Below are positions 1-7,503 of a DNA stretch of 64,000 bases, piece by piece. The notes below the pieces were generated by a model. That model was not told the DNA's origin, did no database searches, and was given only the letters and a program-made list of their open reading frames with translations. The stretch is from Nocardia alba NBRC 108234 (GTDB taxonomy: Bacteria; Actinomycetota; Actinomycetes; Mycobacteriales; Mycobacteriaceae), in NCBI RefSeq assembly GCF_001612665.1, contig NZ_BDAX01000028.1, forward strand, positions 48,461-112,460, in the 5' to 3' direction. The position numbers and the translations under genes are program-made. How positions within the stretch are numbered: position 1 is the stretch's first letter; each line of letters begins with the position of its first letter.

Positions 1-98
1 TCCCCGCCCGTGAGCCGGACGCGAACCACTGCCATCGCTTCGCCGCGGGTCACCGAGAGCACGGTCCCGTCGAGCTGGTTTCGGGTACTCAGGCGCAT
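1..98 (-). CDS. Mop/TOBE-domain molybdenum-pterin binding protein (5' end only)
   Basis: Reading leftward from an ATG at 98, the first 32 codons begin MRLSTRNQLDGTVLSV and continue to VVRVRLTGG, which is the opening strand pattern of a Mop/TOBE domain (molybdate or molybdopterin binding, as in ModE, ModC or small Mop proteins). The reading frame is open to the window edge, so only the N-terminus is present. Whether it is a stand-alone Mop protein or a longer regulator cannot be told from here. No strong ribosome binding site is visible before the ATG. Confidence 0.55.
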   Translation of the reverse strand, partial: MRLSTRNQLDGTVLSVTRGEAMAVVRVRLTGG

Positions 99-168
99 GG
101 GCCGACTGTAATCCCAGGTGAAGCGGGCTCGGCGCAACGACGCGGGCGGGCGGCGATCGCTCGCGGAT

Positions 169-792
169 TCACACCAGTTCGGGTACGCGCAGGTGGGCGA
201 AGCCGAGTCTGAACTCCGATATCTCGAGGACTTCGGCGCCCATCGTGCGGATCGCTTCGGCTCGCATGCGATCCACGAGGGGGCGGCTGTTGTCCAATTC
301 CTCTCGGCTGGCCCAGACCGTCGACCCCACCCCTCGGCCGGTTTCCCGGTCGACGAACAGGCTCGCGCTGCGGAAGCCCTCGATCTTCTCGAACTCCGGC
401 AGCAGGTCGGCCTTGAACGTGTGGATCGCCAGGTCGACCGCGGCCGGGGCGACCTGGATCCAGGTGCATCGGGTACAGGCGCTCGCGCCGGCCAGGTGCT
501 CACGGTGCATGACCGCGACTTCCCATTCCTCGATGTTGTCCACCTGACCCTCGAGCGCATCAGCCAGACCATCACGCAGGGATCGAACGCGCATCCTGCT
601 CTCGCGCATGGCGTCCTCGGATTCCCACGCGGTCGTGGCGATGCATCGACCTGTCGCCCTGTCCACCATCAGTGACATGCCGACCCACCCGTCGATCTCG
701 GGCATGTTCGGCATCACCGCATTGTGGAGGTACGCGATACCGCGGTCGATCGACGAGCGCTCGGCCGCGAAGGTGCTGGAACGTGCGTACAC
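169..792 (-). CDS. Tandem antibiotic-biosynthesis-monooxygenase (ABM)-fold protein
   Basis: A 207-residue protein built of two similar halves (about residues 1-95 and 105-205), each with the ABM/dimeric alpha-beta barrel pattern: an opening strand, a helix, a GF/GW-x-SxxLxVDRxTG strand-turn and an ExxxxSR-type helix. The GTG start at 792 was chosen because TAGGAGG lies 6-7 bases upstream; the frame is open further upstream but without a ribosome site. ABM proteins range from heme-degrading or quinol monooxygenases to proteins without catalysis. No heme or substrate residue can be assigned here, so the role is unknown. It stands alone next to the Mop-domain gene. Confidence 0.7.
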   Translation of the reverse strand: MYARSSTFAAERSSIDRGIAYLHNAVMPNMPEIDGWVGMSLMVDRATGRCIATTAWESEDAMRESRMRVRSLRDGLADALEGQVDNIEEWEVAVMHREHLAGASACTRCTWIQVAPAAVDLAIHTFKADLLPEFEKIEGFRSASLFVDRETGRGVGSTVWASREELDNSRPLVDRMRAEAIRTMGAEVLEISEFRLGFAHLRVPELV

Positions 793-1247
793 GGGCCACC
801 TCCTACTCCAGGAAGGGCGGCGCCCCGGTGGGCGCCACCGGACACATCCACTGTCCTCCGAACCGTCCGCCGACACAATGTGCCTGCCGATTTTCTCCCA
901 CCGAAAAATTCGACCGTTTTCACTGCCACGAAAGTATTGACATCGAGAAAATCCGGAGAAGACTGGGTTTACACCGGAGCACCGGAATGAGCCGCACTGT
1001 CGAGAAAGACGTTTGTCGACCGTAGCGACGATATTTCAGGATCCGGCCAAGCCCCCGGCAAGCCAATCGAAATACCGGAGTTGTCAGCGACGACTGAACT
1101 CAGGGTTTCGAGGCAGCTACCGGGGACTGTTCTGTATGCGGCCGACATTCGCGATCACCGCGATGCGGTAGTGGGACGCAGGTGCGCGTCGCGGCCTATT
1201 CCATCTGTCTGGGGGAAGTCACCGGTCGGTCTAACCGGTGGCGCTGA
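793..1247. other. Long intergenic region without a recognised gene
   Basis: About 455 bases upstream of the ABM-fold gene and downstream of the next leftward gene. It is locally less GC-rich (around 890-1000) than its flanks. A TTGACA hexamer occurs at 937-942 but has no matching -10 box at normal spacing. No convincing small gene, RNA gene or terminator was seen. The promoter of the leftward ABM-fold gene must lie in its left part. Confidence 0.5.
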
Positions 1248-1709
1248 TCAGTACTCACCCTTGATGACGAAGTAGGAACCGCGAATGGTGCCGGCGAGCT
1301 TCGACTTCTGCCTGGCGAACTTGAACGCGGAAAGCTCTGCGGGCGCGTCCATTCCCTCGCTGAGCTTGAAACCGACGGCCCGCTTCTTCGTATCGTCGAG
1401 CGAGTACATCACATTGATCGACAGACCGCTCTCGTAGAAGACGTAGGCGATGCGAAGGTTCTCGACCTCGAACATGGTCGCCTCGAGCGGGCGAGAAGCG
1501 ATGACGATGTCGCGTTCGGCCGCGAGAATCCGGCTCACCCAGTCGAGCGCCGAGGGCGCCGCACTCGCGGGCTCCACCGTGAAGACGTAGTCGTACTTGT
1601 TCTTGAAGTACCTGGCCTCGTTCGCCCGCAATCCCGCGAGCGCGTCCGCGACCGGCGACGATTCGACTCCCTGCGTCGAGACGGTCTTGAAATCCACGAT
1701 ATAGGCCAC
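1248..1709 (-). CDS. Hypothetical protein, 153 residues
   Basis: I do not recognise the family. The protein is soluble with alternating strand and helix patterns, no signal peptide and no membrane segment. It opens with the sequence AYIVDFKTV and ends in a basic stretch (FARQKSKLAG) followed by GSYFVIKGEY. The GTG at 1709 is preferred over an ATG ten codons upstream because GAGGAG sits 6 bases before it. It is followed by the MarR gene on the same strand coming from the right, with an 81-base gap, so it could be the second gene of that unit. Coding potential is good; function unknown. Confidence 0.6.
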   Translation of the reverse strand: MAYIVDFKTVSTQGVESSPVADALAGLRANEARYFKNKYDYVFTVEPASAAPSALDWVSRILAAERDIVIASRPLEATMFEVENLRIAYVFYESGLSINVMYSLDDTKKRAVGFKLSEGMDAPAELSAFKFARQKSKLAGTIRGSYFVIKGEY

Positions 1710-1790
1710 GGCGAACTCCTCGGTGGGAACGTCGAGCACGTCGGAAGATGATCTCGGGCTATCGCCATGATCCTAGGCCGCGCAGCGCGA

Positions 1791-2261
1791 CTAGCCCTCG
1801 AGGTCCGCGCGGACCGTGGCGGCGATGCGGGTGAGCGCGGTGCCGAGGTGGCGTTGCTGCGCGGCCGTGAGCGGGTTGAAGACGAGTCGCCGCACCTGGG
1901 CGACGTGGTCGGGGGCGCTCTCGGTGAGCTTGGCTCGGCCCGCGTCGGTCAGCGTGGCGAGGGTGTAGCGACCGTCGGTGGGGTCGGTCCGGCGAACCAC
2001 CCAGTCGCGGGCCTCGAAGCGGTCCATCACCTTCGACAGCCGGGGCTGGGCGCTGTCGCATTTTCGGGCGAGGTCGCTGAGCCGCAAGGTGGCGGCGTCG
2101 GACATGGACAGCCGGGCCAGTACCCCGTACTCGAAGTGGGAGATGCCGGAATCTCGCTGCGATTGCCGATCGAGCGCCGCCGGGAGGGCGGTCAGGACTG
2201 TGAGTAGCGCCTGCCACAGGTCCTGCTGGTCGGCGTCGAGCCAGGGCGACTGGGTTTCCAT
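1791..2261 (-). CDS. MarR-family transcriptional regulator
   Basis: A 156-residue winged-helix protein of MarR size. The central part (about residues 45-100) has the helix-turn-helix LSDLARKCDSAQPRLSKVMDRF followed by the wing pattern VRRTDPTDGRYTLATLTDAG typical of MarR proteins. MarR regulators are dimeric repressors usually released by aromatic or phenolic ligands. It is transcribed divergently from the LigB-type dioxygenase at 2405, and the intergenic region carries four copies of an inverted repeat, so it very probably controls that gene and itself. A ring-cleavage substrate would be the natural inducer (inference). Confidence 0.9.
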   Translation of the reverse strand: METQSPWLDADQQDLWQALLTVLTALPAALDRQSQRDSGISHFEYGVLARLSMSDAATLRLSDLARKCDSAQPRLSKVMDRFEARDWVVRRTDPTDGRYTLATLTDAGRAKLTESAPDHVAQVRRLVFNPLTAAQQRHLGTALTRIAATVRADLEG

Positions 2262-2273
2262 GCGCTCATCATA

Positions 2274-2365
2274 CTTGCCCCGGCATCTCTTCGAACTTTC
2301 CCAAGCAAGTTATGACAGTTGCCCAGGCAAGTGAATATGCGGTACATTCGACTTGCCTGGGCAAG
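2274..2365. promoter_or_regulatory. Four-copy inverted-repeat operator array between marR and dioxygenase genes
   Basis: Four 14-base elements related to CTTGCCCAGGCAAG lie between the divergent genes: 2274-2287 (CTTGCCCCGGCATC), 2296-2309 (CTTTCCCAAGCAAG), 2318-2331 (GTTGCCCAGGCAAG) and 2352-2365 (CTTGCCTGGGCAAG). The last has perfect 6-base arms. Centres are 22, 22 and 34 bases apart, close to whole helical turns, which suggests cooperative binding on one face of the DNA. The MarR protein encoded next to them is the obvious candidate ligand. Confidence 0.8.
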
Positions 2366-2404
2366 CGATAAAGCGTGCCGGGCGAGCACAGGAGAGGATC
2401 GGCG

Positions 2405-3259
2405 ATGAACCCGACAAACCCCGCACCGGCCGCGGCGTACGACGACCTGCTCGCCAGGGTCATGCCCCGAGCGCGCGAGCAGCGCCGGTGGAGCCCGGCG
2501 GACGGACCGCTGCCCAGCCTCTTCGTCAGCCACGGAGCCCCGTTCACCCTCGACGATCCACAGTGGGTCGGCGACCTGTTCGACTGGGCCCAATCGATGC
2601 CGAAACCGCGGGCCATCGTCGTCGTCTCGGCGCACTGGGAATCAGCGCCGGTCGCGATCACGGGCGCCGTGGCGGGCACCCCGCTCTACTACGACTTCGG
2701 CGGCTTCCACCCCCGCTACAAGACCCTGCCCTACGCGACCCCGGACGCCACCGACCTGGCCCGGCGACTCGTCGGCCTGCTCGGCCGCACCCCGGTGCAC
2801 GAATTCACCGACCGCGGCCTCGACCACGGGGCCTTCATTCCGCTCATGGCGATGTACCCCGCGGCGGACGTCCCTGTGGTCCAGTTGTCGATGCCCAGCC
2901 TCGACCCCGGCGCACTGCTCGACCTCGGGGCCCGCCTGCGTCCACTGCGGGACGAGGGAATTCTCGTGGTCGGCTCCGGCTTCATGACGCACAGCTTCGC
3001 CGTGTTCCGCCACCCCGAACTCGCCGCCGAGAACGCCGCCTTCGACGAGTGGGCCGTCGACGCCCTCGCCCGCGGCGATGCGGACGCCCTCACCGACTAC
3101 CGGAACCGGGCGCCCGGCGTGGCCGTCGCCCATCCGAGCGCCGATCACTTCGTGCCGCTGCTGCTCACCGTCGGCGCCGCCGACAACCCGGCCGGGGCCG
3201 TGAGCGCCATCGACCGCATGGTGATGGGCAACTCCATCCGCTCGGTCCAGATGACCTGA
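2405..3259 (+). CDS. LigB/DODA-type extradiol ring-cleavage dioxygenase
   Basis: A 284-residue member of the class III extradiol dioxygenase family (YgiD/4,5-DOPA dioxygenase type), which uses a non-heme metal to open catecholic rings. Visible family features are SLFVSHGAP with the metal-ligand candidate His43, VVSAHWES near residue 80, DHGAFIPL near residue 140, GSGFMTHSF, and a late HPSADHFVPLL. The ATG at 2405 was chosen because GGAGAGG precedes it; an in-frame GTG at 2375 lies too close to the operator array. It is a single-gene unit divergent from the MarR regulator. The substrate is not evident. Confidence 0.9.
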   Translation: MNPTNPAPAAAYDDLLARVMPRAREQRRWSPADGPLPSLFVSHGAPFTLDDPQWVGDLFDWAQSMPKPRAIVVVSAHWESAPVAITGAVAGTPLYYDFGGFHPRYKTLPYATPDATDLARRLVGLLGRTPVHEFTDRGLDHGAFIPLMAMYPAADVPVVQLSMPSLDPGALLDLGARLRPLRDEGILVVGSGFMTHSFAVFRHPELAAENAAFDEWAVDALARGDADALTDYRNRAPGVAVAHPSADHFVPLLLTVGAADNPAGAVSAIDRMVMGNSIRSVQMT

Positions 3260-3275
3260 TACACCGCACCCATCG

Positions 3276-3299
3276 CGCCCCCTGCCGAACCAGGGGGCG
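3276..3299. terminator. GC-rich hairpin terminator after the dioxygenase gene
   Basis: A 9-base perfect stem CGCCCCCTG/CAGGGGGCG with a 6-base loop, 17 bases after the dioxygenase stop and between it and the convergent small membrane-protein gene. There is no T-run on the + strand, as is common in actinobacteria. Confidence 0.6.
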
Positions 3300-3316
3300 A
3301 GGCGCGGGTCGCGGCG

Positions 3317-3496
3317 TCAGTGCGAGTAGTCGCGGAAGGTCATGACGCCGCCGACCACGACAACCACCGCCGTGAGGATGTAGACGGTGACGCGGATCCA
3401 GGTCGGCCCGTAGTAACTGACCGCCATCGACGCGCCCAACGCTGCGAGAATCAGCACCACCCCGTAGAAGGGTGTGCGTTGCTCCCTGTCAACCAT
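3317..3496 (-). CDS. Small two-helix membrane protein
   Basis: About 59 residues with two hydrophobic segments (PFYGVVLILAALGASMAV and VTVYILTAVVVVVGGVMTF) joined by a short loop, ending in a charged FRDYSH tail. This fits a small inner-membrane protein of unknown role. The ATG at 3496 is used; GGAGGA abuts it, which is too close for a normal ribosome site. A TTG at 3532 with GGAGG 14 bases upstream is an alternative start. Convergent with the dioxygenase and divergent from the GtrA gene. Confidence 0.55.
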   Translation of the reverse strand: MVDREQRTPFYGVVLILAALGASMAVSYYGPTWIRVTVYILTAVVVVVGGVMTFRDYSH

Positions 3497-3562
3497 TCCT
3501 CCAGTGTCCGCCGACTGCGCCGCCTGCGCCAATACCGATCAGGGACACCTCCGACTCTTGTT

Positions 3563-3585
3563 TATACGTATACATCTACGTATAG
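3563..3585. promoter_or_regulatory. AT-rich tandem TACGTA palindromes upstream of gtrA-like gene
   Basis: TATACGTATA (3563-3572) is a perfect palindrome and is followed by CTACGTATAG (3576-3585), so two TACGTA cores are 12 bases apart in an otherwise very GC-rich region. They lie 54 bases or more upstream of the GtrA start and could be a promoter -10 region, an operator, or both. Confidence 0.35.
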
Positions 3586-3638
3586 TCACAAGCGTTATCC
3601 GGCACCCAGCCGAGTCCGCTCGCCAGATCGGAACGATC

Positions 3639-4139
3639 ATGACCGTCTCGCAGCTCACCCACCCGGGAATACTGCTCACCAGCCCCTACGCCGCGTGGAC
3701 CGGCCCCGCGCCGCGCATCGCTGTCGGGCGCGTACTGCGATCGCTGGGCGGCGACCATGCCTTCGCTCAACTGATCCGGTTCGCCCTGGTGGGCGGCGCC
3801 AGCAATATCGCGTACGCGCTGCTGTTCCTGACCATGCACGACAGCGGTCCACTGGTCGCCAATGTCGCAGGGTCGATGGTGAGTACCGTGATCGCCAATG
3901 AATTGCATCGCCAGCTCACTTTCCGGGCGGGAAGCAGGGTCGGCGGGTTCACCGCGCAGTGGGAAGGCGGCGGCCTGGCACTGCTCGGCCTCGCGATCAG
4001 CACGGCGGCACTGGCCGGATTGGACGCCCTGACACCGGATCTCGGGGAAGTCGCGCAGGCAAGCGCCGTGATCGCCATCATGGCCGCGGTGGGTGGATTG
4101 CGGTTTCTCGTTCTGCGCAGTTTCGTCTTCGGGAACTGA
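3639..4139 (+). CDS. GtrA-family membrane protein
   Basis: A 166-residue integral membrane protein with four hydrophobic segments. The first (QLIRFALVGGASNIAYALLF) and the NELHRQLTFRAG stretch after the second are the GtrA family signature. GtrA proteins are thought to help move polyprenyl-linked sugars across the membrane for surface polysaccharide or arabinogalactan decoration. The final segment ends LRSFVFGN, as in the family. The start at 3639 places a usual-length N-terminus before the first helix. It may be co-transcribed with the APS kinase 138 bases downstream, which would fit modification of a surface glycan by sulfate (inference only). Confidence 0.8.
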   Translation: MTVSQLTHPGILLTSPYAAWTGPAPRIAVGRVLRSLGGDHAFAQLIRFALVGGASNIAYALLFLTMHDSGPLVANVAGSMVSTVIANELHRQLTFRAGSRVGGFTAQWEGGGLALLGLAISTAALAGLDALTPDLGEVAQASAVIAIMAAVGGLRFLVLRSFVFGN

Positions 4140-4277
4140 CCGGCGAATACGCCGATTCTTTATCAGTGGCACCGTTTCCCTTATCGCCGCAGGACGAATT
4201 CTTTTGGGCAGCAGTCGTTTACGCTTCGATCGCACAATCGATACCCCCGCATAATTTCGCCCTGTCAGAAAGGTCTG

Positions 4278-4850
4278 ATGAATGATGGGGCTTGCAGACC
4301 CGGCGCGACAGTGCTGCTCACCGGGCTGCCCAGTTCGGGAAAATCCACCATCGCCGCCGCCACCCGACATCGATTGGCGGCCGCCGGCTATCCGGTCGAG
4401 GTGCTCGACGGCGACGAGGTGCGCGGGCGACTGTGGCCCGAACTCGGCCTGGCCCCCGACGACCGCAAGCAGAACCTCGCCCGGATCACCACCCTCGCCC
4501 TGATGCTGGCCGGGCACGGGGTGCTCGTCCTCGTGGCGGCCATCGCGCCGTATGCCGCCGATCGCGCGCTGATGCGCGACCGCCACGAAGACGCCGAGCT
4601 GGAGTTCGCCGAAGTCCATGTCGCGACGGCGCTGTCGACCTGCGCTCAGCGCGACGTCAAGGGCCTGTACGGGCGCCGGTCCCGAGGCGAGCTCACCCAG
4701 CTCACCGGGGTCGACGCGGCCTATGAGCAACCGCTGCTCCCCCACCTGCGGATCGACACCGAAGCCGAGTCGGTCGCCGAATCCACCGATCACGTGCTCG
4801 AACTCCTGAACCGCCGGAGCCTGATCGCCACCCCGAGCTCGCGACCGTGA
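4278..4850 (+). CDS. cysC: Adenylylsulfate (APS) kinase
   Basis: A 190-residue stand-alone APS kinase, which phosphorylates APS at the 3' position to give PAPS, the universal sulfuryl donor. The Walker A motif GLPSSGKST is at residues 16-24, followed by VLDGDEVR, the APS-binding region DDRKQNLARI, the FAEVHV strand and KGLYGRR. AAAGG lies just upstream of the ATG. Its TGA overlaps the GTG start of the sulfotransferase gene by four bases, so the two are translationally coupled. No ATP sulfurylase (CysD/CysN) is present in the window, so APS must come from elsewhere. Confidence 0.92.
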   Translation: MNDGACRPGATVLLTGLPSSGKSTIAAATRHRLAAAGYPVEVLDGDEVRGRLWPELGLAPDDRKQNLARITTLALMLAGHGVLVLVAAIAPYAADRALMRDRHEDAELEFAEVHVATALSTCAQRDVKGLYGRRSRGELTQLTGVDAAYEQPLLPHLRIDTEAESVAESTDHVLELLNRRSLIATPSSRP

Positions 4851-5638
4851 CGCAGGCAACGGCCAAGCGCCTGGTGCCCGCGCCGATCTTCATCCTGTCC
4901 GCGCCCCGGTCCGGGTCGACCCTGCTGCGCTCGGTCCTCGACAGCCACGCGCGTATTCACGCCCCGCACGAATTGCACCTGAACCTGCTCACCGTCCAGG
5001 AACGCGAGTGGGCCGCCGACGACATCGCCGAGCGCTACGCGAGCATCTCGCTGGACGCGCTCGGCCTGACGATCCGCGAGCTCGAACACCTGCTCTGGGA
5101 CCGCCTCCTGCACCACGAGCTCGAACGCAGCGGCAAGGACCGGATGGTCAACAAGACGACGAGCAGCGTGCTGACCTGGCGACGGATCGCCGCGTGCTGG
5201 CCCGACGCTCGCTACGTGTTCCTGTTGCGCCACCCGGCCCAGATCGCCGACTCCCTCGGCCGTGCCTGGGCGGATCGCCGCGAAATCGACCCGGTGCGCC
5301 GGACGCTGGAGTTCGTCGACGCGATGAACGAGGCCAGGGCGGCGCTGACCGGCCACGAGATTCGCTACGAGGACCTGACCCACCGCCCCGAGGACACCGT
5401 GCGCGGCCTGTGCCACTTCCTCGACGTCGAATGGCAACCCTCGATGCTGGACTACGGCCGTTTCGACCACGGCGATTACGTGCGCGGCATCGGTGATTGG
5501 AGCGACACCATCCGGTCGGGAGCCATCCAGCCCGCTCGCCCGCTACCCGACGAGCAGACCATCCCGGACGCGCTGCGGTCGGCATGCCGGGGATGGGGCT
5601 ATCCGGCTTCGTCCGCGAGCGCCCGACCGCTGAGCTAG
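4847..5638 (+). CDS. PAPS-dependent sulfotransferase
   Basis: A 263-residue sulfotransferase-fold protein. The 5'-phosphosulfate loop PIFILSAPRSGSTLL is at residues 13-27 and the 3'-phosphate-binding strand is YVFLLRHPAQIADS around 120-133. A late YEDLTHRPEDTVRGLCHFL helix is typical of bacterial sulfotransferases acting on lipids or glycans (Stf0-like or Sulfotransfer_3). The GTG start overlaps the APS kinase stop. The acceptor is unknown. The stop shares a CTAG with the convergent ABC permease gene. Confidence 0.88.
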   Translation: MTQATAKRLVPAPIFILSAPRSGSTLLRSVLDSHARIHAPHELHLNLLTVQEREWAADDIAERYASISLDALGLTIRELEHLLWDRLLHHELERSGKDRMVNKTTSSVLTWRRIAACWPDARYVFLLRHPAQIADSLGRAWADRREIDPVRRTLEFVDAMNEARAALTGHEIRYEDLTHRPEDTVRGLCHFLDVEWQPSMLDYGRFDHGDYVRGIGDWSDTIRSGAIQPARPLPDEQTIPDALRSACRGWGYPASSASARPLS

Positions 5639-6450
5639 CGACTCAGGTCCCGGAATCGCCGCACCGCCAGCGGGAAGAACACCGCGATCAGGACCAACGG
5701 CCAAGCCACCGCCAGCATTTCGGCGTGCGCCCCGGCCCAGGAGTCGCCGACCGCACTCGGATTGCCCAGCAGGCCGCGCACTGCGGTAGCCGTCGCCGAC
5801 ATCGGGTTCCACTCGACGACCGCACCGAGCCAGGACGGCATCGATTCGGGCGAGGCGATGGCATTGGAGAGGAAGCTGATGGGCCACACCAGGATCTGCA
5901 CGGCCTGCACCAGTTCGGGCTTGCCCGCCACCATCGCCAGATAGATGCCGATCCACAACATCGCGAACCGGAACAGCAACAACAGTCCCACCGCCGCCAG
6001 GAACGAGGCGGCGCCGTCGTGCCAGCGCCAGCCGATCGCGTACCCGACCGCGATCATCACGATCAGCCCGACCGCCGACTGCAGCATGTCGGCGACGCTG
6101 CGCCCCACCAGGACCGCGGCCGAGTTCATCGGCATCGAGCGGAACCGATCGATGACCCCTTTGCCGAGGTCCTGGGTCACCGCGAGCATGGTCGCCTCGA
6201 GCCCGAAAGCCATTGTCATGGTAAGGATTCCGGGGACCAGATAGTCCTTGAAGTCGCCGTCGATGCCGCGTCCGCCGCCGATCAGGTAGCTGAACATCAG
6301 CAACAGCATCACCGGGAACACCAGCCCGACGACCACCTGAACGGGCTGGCGGGCCCAGTGCGCCAGCTCGCGCCTGGTCATCGTCCAGGAATCGATGAGG
6401 GCGGTACCCAGTGTCGAACCCGGCTGGTTCGTCGAATATGTCGTGCTCAC
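5635..6450 (-). CDS. ABC-2 type export permease (DrrB-like)
   Basis: A 271-residue ABC-2 family permease with six hydrophobic segments. It has the pattern of daunorubicin-resistance permeases: an N-terminal TRRELAHWARQP segment before the first helix, GxxxDFKDYLVPGILTMT, and the conserved VIDRFRSMPM loop near the middle. It pairs with the ATPase gene upstream, whose stop overlaps this start (ATGA-type). Together they should export a hydrophobic compound or lipid. The ligand is not indicated. Confidence 0.9.
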   Translation of the reverse strand: MSTTYSTNQPGSTLGTALIDSWTMTRRELAHWARQPVQVVVGLVFPVMLLLMFSYLIGGGRGIDGDFKDYLVPGILTMTMAFGLEATMLAVTQDLGKGVIDRFRSMPMNSAAVLVGRSVADMLQSAVGLIVMIAVGYAIGWRWHDGAASFLAAVGLLLLFRFAMLWIGIYLAMVAGKPELVQAVQILVWPISFLSNAIASPESMPSWLGAVVEWNPMSATATAVRGLLGNPSAVGDSWAGAHAEMLAVAWPLVLIAVFFPLAVRRFRDLSR

Positions 6451-7385
6451 GCCGCGACCTCCTTGGTCAGGTGCAGAAAGACTTCGTCGAGGGTCGGGCG
6501 CCGGATCGCGATGTCCTCGGCGTCGATGCCGTTGGCCTCCAATGCCCGGACGGTCTCGGTCAGCGCCACCATCCGGTCGCCGACCGTGGCGCTGACCATT
6601 CGCCGGTCCGCGTCCACCACCGCCTCACCGGGCAGGAGCGCGGCCGCGCGTGCCAGTTGGGCGGCGTCGTGCAGGACCACGTCGATACGGTCGCCGCCGG
6701 TTTTGGCTTTCAGCTGGTCGGCAGTGCCCTCGGCGATGACTTTCCCGTGGTCGATCACCGAGATCCGGTCGGCCAGTTGATCGGCTTCCTCCAGGTATTG
6801 AGTGGTCAACAGCACGGTGGTGCCGCCGTCGACCAGGGAACGCACCGAATCCCACACCTCGGCGCGCCCGCGCGGATCGAGCCCGGTCGTCGGTTCGTCC
6901 AGGAACAGCACCTGCGGTTCGCAGATGAGCGACGCCGCGAGGTCGAGTCGTCGCCGCATACCGCCGCTGTACTGCTCGACCGCCTTCTTGCCGGTGTCCG
7001 CGAGGCCGAATCGCACCAGGAGTTCGTCGGCCCGCGTCCCCGCGCGCCGTGCGCCCAGGTGGTAGAGCCGCCCGAACATCTCCAAGTTCTGTCGTCCGCT
7101 GAGCGCCTCGTCGACAGCGGCGCTCTGGCCGAGCAGACCGATTCGCGCGCGCACCTCGTCGGCCCGTGTCCGCACATCGATCCCGGCCACCTCGACCCGC
7201 CCCGCCTCGGGGCGGAGCAGGGTGGACATGATGCGCACGGCCGTGGTCTTGCCCGCGCCGTTCGGGCCGAGCACCGCGTGCACGGTGCCGGTTCGAACGG
7301 CGAGATCGAGTCCGTCGAGTGCCTGCTTCGCCCCGTAACGCTTGCGCAGACCTTCGACGACGATCGAGAGATCGTGGTCAGTCAA
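6447..7385 (-). CDS. ABC exporter ATP-binding protein (DrrA-like)
   Basis: A 312-residue ABC ATPase. Walker A is GPNGAGKTT (near residue 40), the signature is YSGGMRRRLDLA, and Walker B is VLFLDEPTTGLDP. The C-terminal DrrA-type extension ends with RRPTLDEVFLHLT. The start is a TTG at 7385 with GGAGGG 6 bases upstream. It forms a translationally coupled operon with the permease and is divergent from a PadR regulator, the usual arrangement for inducible drug exporters. Confidence 0.92.
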   Translation of the reverse strand: MTDHDLSIVVEGLRKRYGAKQALDGLDLAVRTGTVHAVLGPNGAGKTTAVRIMSTLLRPEAGRVEVAGIDVRTRADEVRARIGLLGQSAAVDEALSGRQNLEMFGRLYHLGARRAGTRADELLVRFGLADTGKKAVEQYSGGMRRRLDLAASLICEPQVLFLDEPTTGLDPRGRAEVWDSVRSLVDGGTTVLLTTQYLEEADQLADRISVIDHGKVIAEGTADQLKAKTGGDRIDVVLHDAAQLARAAALLPGEAVVDADRRMVSATVGDRMVALTETVRALEANGIDAEDIAIRRPTLDEVFLHLTKEVAA

Positions 7386-7406
7386 AACACCCTCCGATGC
7401 CAGTGA

Positions 7407-7461
7407 TCAAATTTGACTAGACTGCCAAGGTACCGAGATGGATGCAATTAGTCAAACTTGA
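7407..7461. promoter_or_regulatory. Paired TCAAATTTGA-type operators between exporter and padR genes
   Basis: TCAAATTTGA (7407-7416, perfect palindrome) and TCAAACTTGA (7452-7461, one mismatch) lie 45 bases apart. Extended with flanks, the two sites (TCAAATTTGACTAG and, on the other strand, TCAAGTTTGACTAA) are inverted copies. They occupy the divergent promoter region, so they are the likely PadR operators. Confidence 0.65.
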
Positions 7462-7503
7462 ATACTGCTACCTTGTTCGCACTCGCTCGGAAGGGAGACA
7501 TCC

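Noticed and set aside
118..675. Long rightward reading frame of 185 codons opposite the ABM-fold gene
   Set aside because: It is antisense to a gene with clear domain structure and a strong ribosome site; such shadows are common in very GC-rich DNA. The same reasoning removed many other long opposite-strand frames.
937..942. TTGACA as a -35 promoter box
   Set aside because: No matching -10 sequence lies 16-19 bases downstream.
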